The position numbers were made by a program, and so were the translations under genes. Shown piece after piece: positions 1-6,442 of a DNA stretch of 6,465 bases. The stretch lies in the NCBI GenBank assembly GCA_023428245.1, contig JAEYYX010000001.1, positions 1 to 6,465 of the forward strand, given 5' to 3'. Source of the stretch: Pseudomonadota bacterium (GTDB lineage Bacteria > Myxococcota_A > Polyangia > Polyangiales > Polyangiaceae). The notes under the pieces were generated by a model, which worked only from the letters and a program-made list of their open reading frames with translations, had not been told where the DNA came from and ran no database searches. Within the stretch, counting starts at the first letter, position 1. The number at the start of each line of letters is the position of its first letter.

Positions 1-10
1 CCCCCCCCCC
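1..10. other. C homopolymer at the left edge
   Basis: The window opens with ten C in a row, 12 bp beyond the lipoprotein stop codon. Read outward on the minus strand it is a G-run, which mirrors the G-run at the right edge. It may be an assembly-end artefact rather than genomic sequence. Confidence 0.45.
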
Positions 11-22
11 GCGCCATCGCCC

Positions 23-1066
23 TCACTTGATGATGTCGACAGGAACGAAGCAGGTGATGTTCGTTTGCACTCGGAAGTTCGAGGCGTCGGTCTGGCGCTC
101 CGCGTGGAAGATGTCCATGTCGTACTGCGTTCCTGCGGTCAGCCCGAGTTTGTCGAAGTCGATCGTGCCCGCGAGCGGCTGGTGAAGGCCACCGAGATCC
201 AGGACCAGCTTATTGTTCACGAAGATCCAGAGGTCGTCGTCTCCTCGGAACGTGAATTTCTGACCGGGCTCGTAGGTGAACTTCACGTGAGCTTCGGTCG
301 TAAAGTGGTAGTTGTGGGCGCGGCCCTCGTTGCCGAAGCCTTGGCCGTCGATCGGGAAGAACTCCTTCGAATCGTAGGTCCCGTCCTCGAGCGGGAGAAC
401 ACCGGGGATCTCGATGTTGACGCCTTCTTTGGTGTTGTACCAATCGCCGAAGGAGCTCTCGCTCGTGATTTCCGAGGTCGGGATCGAGTCAAATATCCAG
501 GTCTTGCACTGGAGAACGGTGCAGTCCTGGTTGATGTCGTAGTTGTTATTCGGCTGCCAGCAGCCAGGACCCGTCACCTCACGCTGCTGCCGACCAAGGC
601 CGAACTTCACGTTGAGCCCGTCGTTCTGATCTATGGTCCCGGTGAAGAGGACCGGCTTGCGATCGGGGCCCAGGGCGTCGAGCACCATGCCGCAGCCCGC
701 GTCGTTCCAGCCTTTGTAGACCTCACCATTCGTGTCGTAGATCATCTTGGCCGCGATCTCGAAGTCCGGGTGCCCGGGGTAGCCCTTGAAGTCGCGGAAA
801 AGGACCGGGAGCTCAGCCCCGCATTTGTCCTCGTCCCCGCCGCCGGTTCCCCCCGTGTTCCCGCCGACCAGGTCGTCCCCGGAATCGCCGTCGCTGGTTC
901 CGCTCCCGCTTCCAGGGGAGGGATTGTGCGACGAGCCGCCGCTGCCGGTGATCAGGCCGTCTCCTCCATCACCGTCCTTCGTGACGGGCGCGGCCCCGCA
1001 GGCGTTGACGCCCGCGATCGCGGACACGAGAAAAGCCAAACCTAAGCAACGATGAAGTGACGTCAT
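23..1066 (-). CDS. Fibro-slime (PA14-like) domain lipoprotein
   Basis: Predicted 347-residue secreted lipoprotein. The start chosen is ATG at 1066, because it has GGAAGA (1070-1075) just upstream and gives a clean signal: a short basic n-region, a hydrophobic stretch at residues 8-20 and the lipobox V-N-A-C with Cys23. A GTG at 1138 would add 24 residues ahead of this signal and is less likely. Residues 24-81 are a Gly/Ser/Asp-rich, low-complexity linker that would hold the domain off the membrane. Residues 86-340 match the fibro-slime pattern: FRDF near the beginning, the PA14-type strand FRGDDDLWIFVN (273-284), LGGLH (291-295), and HAERQTDASNF (321-331). Six cysteines after Cys23 (82, 125, 169, 182, 187, 339) could form three disulfides. 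Known members are surface or extracellular proteins, and the PA14 fold often binds carbohydrate. A ligand here is inference only. It is divergent from the flippase gene. Confidence 0.9.
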   Translation of the reverse strand: MTSLHRCLGLAFLVSAIAGVNACGAAPVTKDGDGGDGLITGSGGSSHNPSPGSGSGTSDGDSGDDLVGGNTGGTGGGDEDKCGAELPVLFRDFKGYPGHPDFEIAAKMIYDTNGEVYKGWNDAGCGMVLDALGPDRKPVLFTGTIDQNDGLNVKFGLGRQQREVTGPGCWQPNNNYDINQDCTVLQCKTWIFDSIPTSEITSESSFGDWYNTKEGVNIEIPGVLPLEDGTYDSKEFFPIDGQGFGNEGRAHNYHFTTEAHVKFTYEPGQKFTFRGDDDLWIFVNNKLVLDLGGLHQPLAGTIDFDKLGLTAGTQYDMDIFHAERQTDASNFRVQTNITCFVPVDIIK

Positions 1067-1284
1067 GGGTCTTCCGGGGATATGCAAGAGAAAGCGAAAA
1101 AGATCGAAGCGCTTTACTGATTTGCGCTGATTGCCCACGACTGCCTAAAAGCAGCGGGGAGCTTTTCAAATTTGGCGGCGGGCGCGCCCCTTCGCAAGAG
1201 ACGGTTCCGCCAGCCAGGGCAGCGCATCCACAATATTCCTTCTAGGAGGAAACTTTACCGCCCTCAAGGAACCAGGCGAACTCC
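1067..1284. promoter_or_regulatory. Divergent intergenic region between lipoprotein and flippase genes
   Basis: This 218-bp gap must hold the promoters of both flanking genes. It is locally more AT-rich than the genes (for example 1161-1174 and 1229-1240). Visible symmetric elements are CAAATTTG (1167-1174), GGGCGCGCCC (1180-1189), AAGCGCTT (1107-1114), and the arm pair AAAGCG/CGCTTT (1091-1096 and 1110-1115). Any of these could be an operator, but none matches a site I can name. I found no convincing -35/-10 pair. The best plus-strand candidate is CACAAT at 1229-1234 as a -10, and it lacks a good -35. Confidence 0.4.
1243..1252 (+). promoter_or_regulatory. Strong Shine-Dalgarno sequence without a nearby start codon
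   Basis: TAGGAGGAAA is close to a perfect ribosome-binding sequence on the plus strand. No ATG, GTG or TTG follows it until GTG at 1285, 35 nt after AGGAGG (1244-1249) ends. The flippase reading frame is already open here, since the in-frame stop TAG is at 1243-1245. An in-frame TTA sits at 1255-1257 at ideal spacing. It may be a relic of an older start, a standby site, a sequencing error, or coincidence. Confidence 0.4.
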
Positions 1285-2829
1285 GTGACCGCATCCCCTC
1301 CTCCTCCCTCGACTCCCCACCCTTCTCCCTCAGCGGCAAGAGATGGCCTTTGGGTCCTCGGGGCGAAGGTTTACTTCATCCTCACGGGGCTCGTGCAGCA
1401 GGTTGTCCTCGGACGAGTCCTCGGGCTTGAGGGGTACGGTGCGCTCTCGACAGCTCTCTCCGCGAGCAGCGTCGCTCATAACACGGTCGTTCAAGCCTCT
1501 CTCCAAGGTGTGAGCCGCGCAGTAGCTCGGGCAGGCCACGAGCCGAAGAAGGCCCTGCGGCGCGTGCTGTCGCACCACGCAGCGGTCGCGCTCGCTTTCG
1601 GCGCGCTGTTTTGGACCTTGTCACCCGTCGTCGCCGAGGGTCTCGGAGCCCCCCACGTCACGCCCCCCCTCAAGACGCTCTCGCTCGTCTTCGTTTTCTA
1701 TGGCCTCTACGCGCCTTTCATCGGCGCGCTCAACGGCACGAAGCGTATCCGCGCTCAGGCTTCCTTCGATGCTCTCAGCGCGACGCTCCGAACCCTTGGT
1801 ATGATCGGCGGCGCGGCCCTGGGCGCGCGGCTGCTCGGCGCAGGGCAAGGCCCCCTCGGCGCTGTGCTCGGCTTCGCGCTCGCCGCTGCTGTCGTACTCA
1901 TCCTGTCAGCGATCTATGTCGGCGTGGGGGAAGCCGGGGGCGACGAACCTCAAGCCTCAGGTTACGCCCGCGAGCTCGGAAGTTTGGTGGGCGGGCAGTT
2001 GGTCCTGAATCTCCTGTTTCAGGCGGATGCTCTCTTGCTCCGCCGCTTCGCGGCGGACGCAGCCCTGTCGGTCGGACAGGAGCTCACCGCAGCGGACACC
2101 TTCGTCGGTGCCTATCGCGCTGCCCAGCTCTTCGCTTTCCTCCCCTATCAGCTCCTCGCCAGCGTCACGATCGTCCTGTTCCCGCTCGTCGCGCGCGCCC
2201 AGGCAGAGGCGGACCCGACCCGCGTCCGAGAGTACGTACAGAATGGGCTTCGCATCGCGCTCATGGTGCTGAGCCTTTTGCTTTCGCTTTTCATCTCCGT
2301 GCCCGGGGAGCTGATCGGGCTCGTCTACGGAGCAGAGGCGGCGGCCCTCGGTGGTCCCACCTTGCGCATCCTCGGGCCGAGCCTTTGTTTCCTCGCGCTC
2401 CTTGGTGTGCTGACGACCTGTCTGAATAGCCTCGGCCACGCGAAAAAGACCCTCCTATTGACCCTGGTCGCCCTCGCCTTCGTCCTCATCTCAGCAACGC
2501 TCCTTTCGCGCGGCGCACCCCTCACACCCGAGCTTCTCAAGCGCATGGCGCTCGGTACCGGCCTCGGCCTTGCTCTCGCCGTCAGCCTCACAGCCGGGCA
2601 GCTCTACCGTGAGGTCGGAGCACTCGTGCGTCTCGAGAGCCTCCGAAACATCCTGCTCGCGACGGCCATTGCGATCGGGCTCGGGCTCTTCATTCTCCCC
2701 CCTTCCCTCACCGTCTTCGTACGCGCCCCGGCCATCACCTTCGTCCAAGTCCTCGGCTTGTTCGCACTCCGTGAGCTGAGCCCGGCGGAGCTCAAAGGCC
2801 TGCTCCGACCGTCCCAGAAGAGTCCTTGA
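1285..2829 (+). CDS. MOP-superfamily flippase, polysaccharide/oligosaccharide exporter (Wzx-like)
   Basis: Predicted inner-membrane protein of 514 residues, the usual size for Wzx/MurJ-type lipid-linked sugar flippases. These move an undecaprenyl-linked glycan from the cytoplasmic to the periplasmic leaflet. About 14 hydrophobic segments are visible, roughly at 24-47, 50-70, 95-119, 129-150, 166-184, 188-213, 231-256, 277-301, 321-345, 355-382, 388-407, 420-440, 455-473 and 476-496. The first helices carry the pattern typical of the polysaccharide-synthesis family: GAKVYFILTG (26-35), then LGRVLGLEGYGAL (42-54). The N-terminal 20 residues are Pro/Ser-rich and probably cytoplasmic. The start is GTG 1285, the only usable start after the in-frame stop at 1243; nearby AAGGA (1266-1270) and AGGCGA (1274-1279) are weak ribosome-binding matches. 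No glycosyltransferase or polymerase neighbour is in view, so the substrate is unknown. A MurJ-type lipid II role is a less likely alternative. Confidence 0.85.
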   Translation: MTASPPPPSTPHPSPSAARDGLWVLGAKVYFILTGLVQQVVLGRVLGLEGYGALSTALSASSVAHNTVVQASLQGVSRAVARAGHEPKKALRRVLSHHAAVALAFGALFWTLSPVVAEGLGAPHVTPPLKTLSLVFVFYGLYAPFIGALNGTKRIRAQASFDALSATLRTLGMIGGAALGARLLGAGQGPLGAVLGFALAAAVVLILSAIYVGVGEAGGDEPQASGYARELGSLVGGQLVLNLLFQADALLLRRFAADAALSVGQELTAADTFVGAYRAAQLFAFLPYQLLASVTIVLFPLVARAQAEADPTRVREYVQNGLRIALMVLSLLLSLFISVPGELIGLVYGAEAAALGGPTLRILGPSLCFLALLGVLTTCLNSLGHAKKTLLLTLVALAFVLISATLLSRGAPLTPELLKRMALGTGLGLALAVSLTAGQLYREVGALVRLESLRNILLATAIAIGLGLFILPPSLTVFVRAPAITFVQVLGLFALRELSPAELKGLLRPSQKSP

Positions 2830-2844
2830 TGCTGCGGCGATCCT

Positions 2845-2860
2845 AGGCTGCTTGGAGCCT
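2845..2860. terminator. Small hairpin in the convergent gap
   Basis: AGGCT (2845-2849) pairs with AGCCT (2856-2860) around a 6-nt loop, 15 nt after the flippase stop codon. The stem is short and there is no T-run after it, so it is only a weak candidate terminator for the plus-strand transcript. Confidence 0.25.
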
Positions 2861-2868
2861 CCCTATCG

Positions 2869-2887
2869 GCCCGCTCCTAGAGCGGGC
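2869..2887. terminator. Perfect 8-bp hairpin at the convergent gene ends, possible bidirectional terminator
   Basis: GCCCGCTC (2869-2876) and GAGCGGGC (2880-2887) form a perfect GC-rich stem with the 3-nt loop CTA. The two genes converge here, so a symmetric stem could stop transcription from both sides. On the minus strand the loop is exactly the stop codon TAG of the ABC ATPase gene. Neither strand has a T-tract after the stem, so it does not fit the classical intrinsic terminator. It may act with Rho, protect mRNA ends, or only slow polymerase. Confidence 0.45.
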
Positions 2888-3875
2888 TCACACTCTTCGG
2901 GTGATCGCGTCCGCTCTCGTCCGCCGAGGAGGAAGAAGCAAATTTCGAGGTGTCCGGAACGATCGCCTCGCGCACGAAGATCTCCTCGAGGGTTTGATGG
3001 TGAGAGATGACCTCTTCGAGCTCGAGACCCAAAGACACGATGCGCTCGACGAGCTCCTTTCGGAGTGGTGCACCCTCAAGCTCAATCTGGCTCCGGCCGG
3101 CGACCACGGAAAAGACCAGCCCGCGCTCCCGACAATACTGCTCGAGCACCGGAGACTCTCCGCGCACCGTTACACTCACGAGCTCCTTGTCGCGCCGCAA
3201 GAGCTCATCGAGCCGCCCACGAACCACGATCTTCCCGAGCCGCATGATGGTCACTTCATCACAGAGCGACTCGACGTCGCCGAGGATGTGCGTCGAAAAG
3301 AAAACAGTTCTCCCCTGGCGCTTCTGATCGAGGATCAGGTCTTTGACCTCTTTGCGTCCGACCGGATCGAGACCGCTCATCGGCTCATCCAAGATGAGTA
3401 GCTCGGGATCGCTCACGAGCGCAGCGGCGAGGCCCGTGCGCTGGAGCATGCCCTTCGAGAGGCGACGCACGGGGCGATCGGCGGCGTACCACACGCCCGT
3501 TTGCTCGAGGGACCGGCGGGCGCGGTCCCTGAGCACCGAACCTCGTAGGCCCGCGAGCTTGCCGCTCATCTCGACGAACTCGAGGGGCGTCAGGTAGGGG
3601 AAGACGTAGGGGTTCTCGGGCAGAAAGCCGAGTCGGGCTCGAGAGGCGACGGTGGGAACCGGCTGGCCAAACACCCGAGCCTCGCCGCGCGTGGGCCCAA
3701 TCAACCCTGTCAGCATTTTGATGGTCGTTGTCTTCCCCGCCCCGTTGGGCCCAAGAAAGCCGAAGATGCTGCGCTCAGGGACCCGAAAGTCGATGCCAGC
3801 GACAGCGCGGACGCGACGCCTCCGAAGCCCGAGACGAAACTCCTTTTCTAATCCGCTGACGTTGATGATATCCAT
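2877..3875 (-). CDS. ABC transporter ATP-binding protein (ABC-2/NatA-like type)
   Basis: Cytoplasmic ATPase subunit of 332 residues that would power a separate membrane permease. All nucleotide-binding motifs are present: Walker A GPNGAGKTT (42-50), the Q-loop region with PEN (86-88) as usual in the CcmA/NatA-like COG1131 group, signature LSKGM (139-143, a variant of LSGGQ), Walker B LLILDEP (159-165), D-loop SGLD (167-170) and switch His196. Residues about 220-303 form the C-terminal extra domain common in this group (DUF4162-like). The last 30 residues are a Ser/Asp-rich, probably disordered tail. The start is ATG 3873-3875, which begins the usual first strand (IINVSGLEKEF), but the 15 nt upstream are pyrimidine-rich with no Shine-Dalgarno match. 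No permease gene lies next to it: the flippase converges downstream and the OmpA-like gene diverges upstream. The substrate cannot be told from sequence. Confidence 0.93.
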   Translation of the reverse strand: MDIINVSGLEKEFRLGLRRRRVRAVAGIDFRVPERSIFGFLGPNGAGKTTTIKMLTGLIGPTRGEARVFGQPVPTVASRARLGFLPENPYVFPYLTPLEFVEMSGKLAGLRGSVLRDRARRSLEQTGVWYAADRPVRRLSKGMLQRTGLAAALVSDPELLILDEPMSGLDPVGRKEVKDLILDQKRQGRTVFFSTHILGDVESLCDEVTIMRLGKIVVRGRLDELLRRDKELVSVTVRGESPVLEQYCRERGLVFSVVAGRSQIELEGAPLRKELVERIVSLGLELEEVISHHQTLEEIFVREAIVPDTSKFASSSSADESGRDHPKSVSPL

Positions 3876-3978
3876 CGGGAGGCAAAGGGGAGACTACCAC
3901 GTTCGCGGACGGTTTCGCGATGGACAGAGTCGCCCTGCTGTTCCATGCTGCCCCATTCGCATTCTTCGGTAAAAGCCC
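3876..3978. promoter_or_regulatory. Divergent promoter region between ABC ATPase and OmpA-like genes
   Basis: This 103-bp gap must serve both genes. Two direct copies of TTCGCG lie 12 bp apart (3902-3907 and 3914-3919), the second overlapping the palindrome TCGCGA (3915-3920); one helical turn plus a little would suit a regulator binding site. I could not identify a convincing promoter for either direction. On the minus strand, TAGTCT close to the ATPase start is a possible -10 for a very short leader, but it has no good -35. Confidence 0.35.
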
Positions 3979-6339
3979 ATGCGTTACGACTCACTGATTC
4001 GAACCGTCGCCCTGACCCCTCCGCCGCGTGCGCTTCGTCCGAAGATGATGGGCCTCGGGGCTCTACTCGGCTGGCTCGCCGCTCCTAGTGTCGTCCATGC
4101 ACAGAGCGAGGCTCCTCCTCCACCGCCGCCGATCGTCGAAGAGGCACCACCCGAAGAGGGCACGACCGAGGCGGCGGTCTCCGCGGAGTTCGGCGCCGAT
4201 ACGAGCGGCGATCCCAGCGCCGAAATTGACGCGTTCGAGTCGCCGTATGTGACACCCGACGAGCCGGAGAGCGACTTGGTCCGAGAGGCCGAGACCAAAG
4301 CGTGGTTCCGGAAGCAGAGCCTTCGCGTCTCCTCGACCTTGTCAGGCTCCGCAGGTCTGTTCCGAGTACGCGAGGCGGGCAGCGGCGATGCGGGGACCTT
4401 CCGCGTGAACCTGGCGGGCTCCTTTTTCAGCCAATCGGCCTTTCTCTGCAACGAATACACGCCTTGTCTCGATCCGGTCACCGGCGCGGAACTCCCCGAC
4501 GACAGCAGCACGCGGGCGCAGACGCTCGTGAGCCTCTCGGTCACGCCCTTCCCCTTCCTCGAAGCCTTCTTCAACCTGAAGAACGCTGCGACCTCGAACT
4601 CTCGCGGAAGGCCCTCGAGCCTGCAGACGGTCGGCGAACCCAGCATCGGCATCAAAGGATTTTTGCCCAAGGTCCCCGATCGAATCTTCTCCGTCGGTGG
4701 AGAAGCTGAGCTCGTTCTCATCACAGGGAACGGCGGGGTCGGTCTCTCGGGTGGCTCGACGAGTTTCGCGATGCGCGCGCTCGGAAGCCTTGATCTGAAC
4801 AACCGAACGAAGGCTGAGGATCGCATACCGCTCCGCGCCCACGTGAACCTCGGCTACTATTTCGATAACTCCGGGCAAAGCGTCACCGGCGTCGAAACGA
4901 CGCGCCCGCCCGCGGGCCGCGGAGAGCCGATTCAGCGAACCGAGCGTTTCGGGCTCGGGATTTCCCGGGTCGACGCCTTCGAGATCGGGCTCGGCGCCGA
5001 AATCATTCATGACTACGTTCGACCTTTCTTGGAGTGGACGATCGATGTGCCGGTGAACCGGCAGGGTTACGTGTGCAACATAGATAGCGCCGCGCGCCGC
5101 GGGGACATGTGTCTCGGGGTCGGTGCTGCCTTCAACACCACGCCCCAGCGCCTCACTCTCGGCGCCCGCGTCTTCCCCTGGCAAGCCTCAGGACTCAGCC
5201 TGACAGGGGCGCTCGATATCGGAACCGGCGCCACCACAATCTTCGTCGAAGAGCTGCGCCCCGAGGTGCCCTATAATCTGTGGCTCGCCGTCGGCTACGC
5301 CGTCGACACGAGGCCCCCGGAGCCCCTGGTCATCACAGCCCCCGAGCCGATCGCCCCGCCTCCGCCCGAGCCTGAACGGCACATCGTCGGCGTCGTCCTC
5401 GACGAGAATACCGGGGCACCGATTCCGGGCGCGCTCGTTCTCTATGACGATCCTGCTGCAACAGGCATGGTCGCTAACCTGGAGGGCTCCTTCCGAAGCG
5501 GCGACGTCGCCCCGGGCGAGTACAAGCTGATCGTGCGAGCGCCCCTCTACCGGGATGGCGAGTGCACAGTCACAGTACCCGATGCGGAGGCCGACCCTGC
5601 TTCGGGCGAGGGCTCGGAGTTCGACGCTACGCTCGAGAGCCCCGCGGCTCCGGCGCCCTCGAATTCGCGTGATGTCGTGGCAGAGGTCTCTTGTTCCCTG
5701 AAAGAGCTACCCCGCGTCGGTAACGTCGTCCTCGTCCTCGTTGACGCGGACACAGGCGCGACGGTCCCCGCCGGCTCCGTGACCATCACCGACCCTCTGA
5801 ACCGCAAATTGGAGCTCCGCGCGGACAATCAGGGCTCACTCCAGTTCAACAACGTACCCTTCGGCACTGCTTATCTTGTCGCAGAAGCTGACTCCTATCT
5901 CCGCACGGTGATGCCCGTGGTGGTCGACTCACGAGACGATCTCCGCGTGCACGTCGTGCTGAACCGCACGCCCAAACGTCCCGCTGTTCGCCTCACCCCC
6001 ACTCAGATCACTCTGTCGGCGCCCATCGACTTCGTCGAAGACACCGAACAAGTCGCGCCGCAGTCGATGCTGGTCGTCGAACAACTCGCGGCGCTCTTGC
6101 GCGACGACGCGAGCGTCGGACCCGTCGAGCTTGGAGTCCACGCGGCCCCGAGTGGCGGCGACGAGGTTGCTCTCACCCAGTCGCGCGCCGAAGCGCTGCG
6201 CCAGGTCCTGGTCCGGCTCGGCGTCGACGGCACTCTCCTCGAAGCGAAGGGTTACGGCAGCGAAAAGCCTGTCGCCCCCGGCACGGACGAAGCTTCGCTC
6301 GCGAAGAACAACCGCGTCGAGGTCACCCGAAAGAAGTAA
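3979..6339 (+). CDS. Outer-membrane protein with barrel-like region, two regulatory-like domains and OmpA-like C-terminus
   Basis: Exported envelope protein of 786 residues. Start ATG 3979 is the first after an in-frame TAA (3970-3972). It gives Arg17, Arg20 and Lys22 before the hydrophobic core (23-39) and a VHA cleavage site after residue 41; a start at Met23 would lose those charges. The ribosome-binding site is poor. Residues 42-100 are a Pro/acid-rich linker. Residues about 113-445 show alternating, glycine-rich strands typical of a beta-barrel, with close cysteine pairs 157/163 and 366/378. A Pro-rich linker (444-467) leads to two carboxypeptidase-regulatory-like beta-sandwiches: about 468-575 (motif DENTGAPIPGA, 475-485) and about 580-662 (motif DADTGATVPAG). 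Residues about 676-786 are an OmpA-like domain with SRAEAL (735-740) and NNRVEV (777-782). The Asp that normally binds peptidoglycan appears replaced by His721. Likely role: envelope structure or surface interaction. The exact function is unknown. Confidence 0.85.
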   Translation: MRYDSLIRTVALTPPPRALRPKMMGLGALLGWLAAPSVVHAQSEAPPPPPPIVEEAPPEEGTTEAAVSAEFGADTSGDPSAEIDAFESPYVTPDEPESDLVREAETKAWFRKQSLRVSSTLSGSAGLFRVREAGSGDAGTFRVNLAGSFFSQSAFLCNEYTPCLDPVTGAELPDDSSTRAQTLVSLSVTPFPFLEAFFNLKNAATSNSRGRPSSLQTVGEPSIGIKGFLPKVPDRIFSVGGEAELVLITGNGGVGLSGGSTSFAMRALGSLDLNNRTKAEDRIPLRAHVNLGYYFDNSGQSVTGVETTRPPAGRGEPIQRTERFGLGISRVDAFEIGLGAEIIHDYVRPFLEWTIDVPVNRQGYVCNIDSAARRGDMCLGVGAAFNTTPQRLTLGARVFPWQASGLSLTGALDIGTGATTIFVEELRPEVPYNLWLAVGYAVDTRPPEPLVITAPEPIAPPPPEPERHIVGVVLDENTGAPIPGALVLYDDPAATGMVANLEGSFRSGDVAPGEYKLIVRAPLYRDGECTVTVPDAEADPASGEGSEFDATLESPAAPAPSNSRDVVAEVSCSLKELPRVGNVVLVLVDADTGATVPAGSVTITDPLNRKLELRADNQGSLQFNNVPFGTAYLVAEADSYLRTVMPVVVDSRDDLRVHVVLNRTPKRPAVRLTPTQITLSAPIDFVEDTEQVAPQSMLVVEQLAALLRDDASVGPVELGVHAAPSGGDEVALTQSRAEALRQVLVRLGVDGTLLEAKGYGSEKPVAPGTDEASLAKNNRVEVTRKK

Positions 6340-6348
6340 AAGAAGTAA
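6331..6348 (+). repeat. Tandem 9-bp duplication containing the stop codon
   Basis: AAGAAGTAA occurs twice in direct succession (6331-6339 and 6340-6348). The first copy encodes the last two lysines and the stop codon of the OmpA-like gene. The second copy is in the same frame, so read-through would add only Lys-Lys before another TAA. Confidence 0.85.
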
Positions 6349-6356
6349 GCGAAAGC

Positions 6357-6386
6357 GGGGGCCGTCACGTCATAGGCTCGGCCCCC
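6357..6386 (+). terminator. GC-rich hairpin downstream of the OmpA-like gene
   Basis: GGGGGCCG (6357-6364) is fully complementary to CGGCCCCC (6379-6386) around a 14-nt loop. It begins 17 nt after the stop codon, the usual place for a terminator. There is no T-run after the stem, so this is a stem-only candidate of the kind often seen in high-GC genomes. Confidence 0.5.
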
Positions 6387-6405
6387 CCACTCGTACGTTC
6401 CTCAC

Positions 6406-6442
6406 GCCCACGACCGCGCGGCCCACGACCGCGCGGCCCACG
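6406..6442. repeat. 15-bp tandem repeat, about 2.5 copies
   Basis: GCCCACGACCGCGCG is present at 6406-6420 and again, without a mismatch, at 6421-6435. The first seven bases return at 6436-6442. The 10-mer CACGCCCACG is present on both sides (6403-6412 and 6439-6448). Each junction also makes the palindrome CCGCGCGG (6414-6421 and 6429-6436). It is non-coding as far as I can see and ends only about 20 bp from the window edge. Confidence 0.85.

Noticed and set aside
65..1045. 326-codon plus-strand open frame opposite the lipoprotein gene
   Set aside because: The opposite strand encodes a clear fibro-slime domain with a lipoprotein signal. The antisense translation has no recognisable domain, and long antisense frames are expected at this GC content.
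1067..1138. GTG at 1138 as the start of the lipoprotein
   Set aside because: It would put 24 residues before the signal peptide and lipobox. ATG 1066 has a better ribosome-binding site and a standard signal length.
1190..1220. Sigma-54-like TGGC...TTGC pattern on the minus strand
   Set aside because: The distance between the GG and GC elements does not fit the required spacing, whichever GG is used.
1057..1245. 62-codon plus-strand frame ending in the TAG that overlaps AGGAGG
   Set aside because: It starts inside the lipoprotein gene, has no ribosome-binding site, and its product looks like translated non-coding DNA. A coupled leader peptide is possible but unsupported.
1611..2429. 272-codon open frame inside the flippase gene in another frame
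   Set aside because: It is Arg/Pro-rich with no domain, and the overlapping frame encodes a coherent 14-segment membrane protein.
3984..5184. Two long minus-strand frames (3984-4826 and 4342-5184) opposite the OmpA-like gene
   Set aside because: They overlap each other and the well-supported sense gene, and show no signal or domain.
23..6339. A TraA/TraB-type outer-membrane exchange pair (PA14-like protein plus OmpA-like protein)
   Set aside because: The genes are about 3 kb apart, on opposite strands and not in an operon. The PA14-like protein is a short lipoprotein without the cysteine-rich repeats or sorting tail I would expect of TraA. The resemblance is only at domain level.
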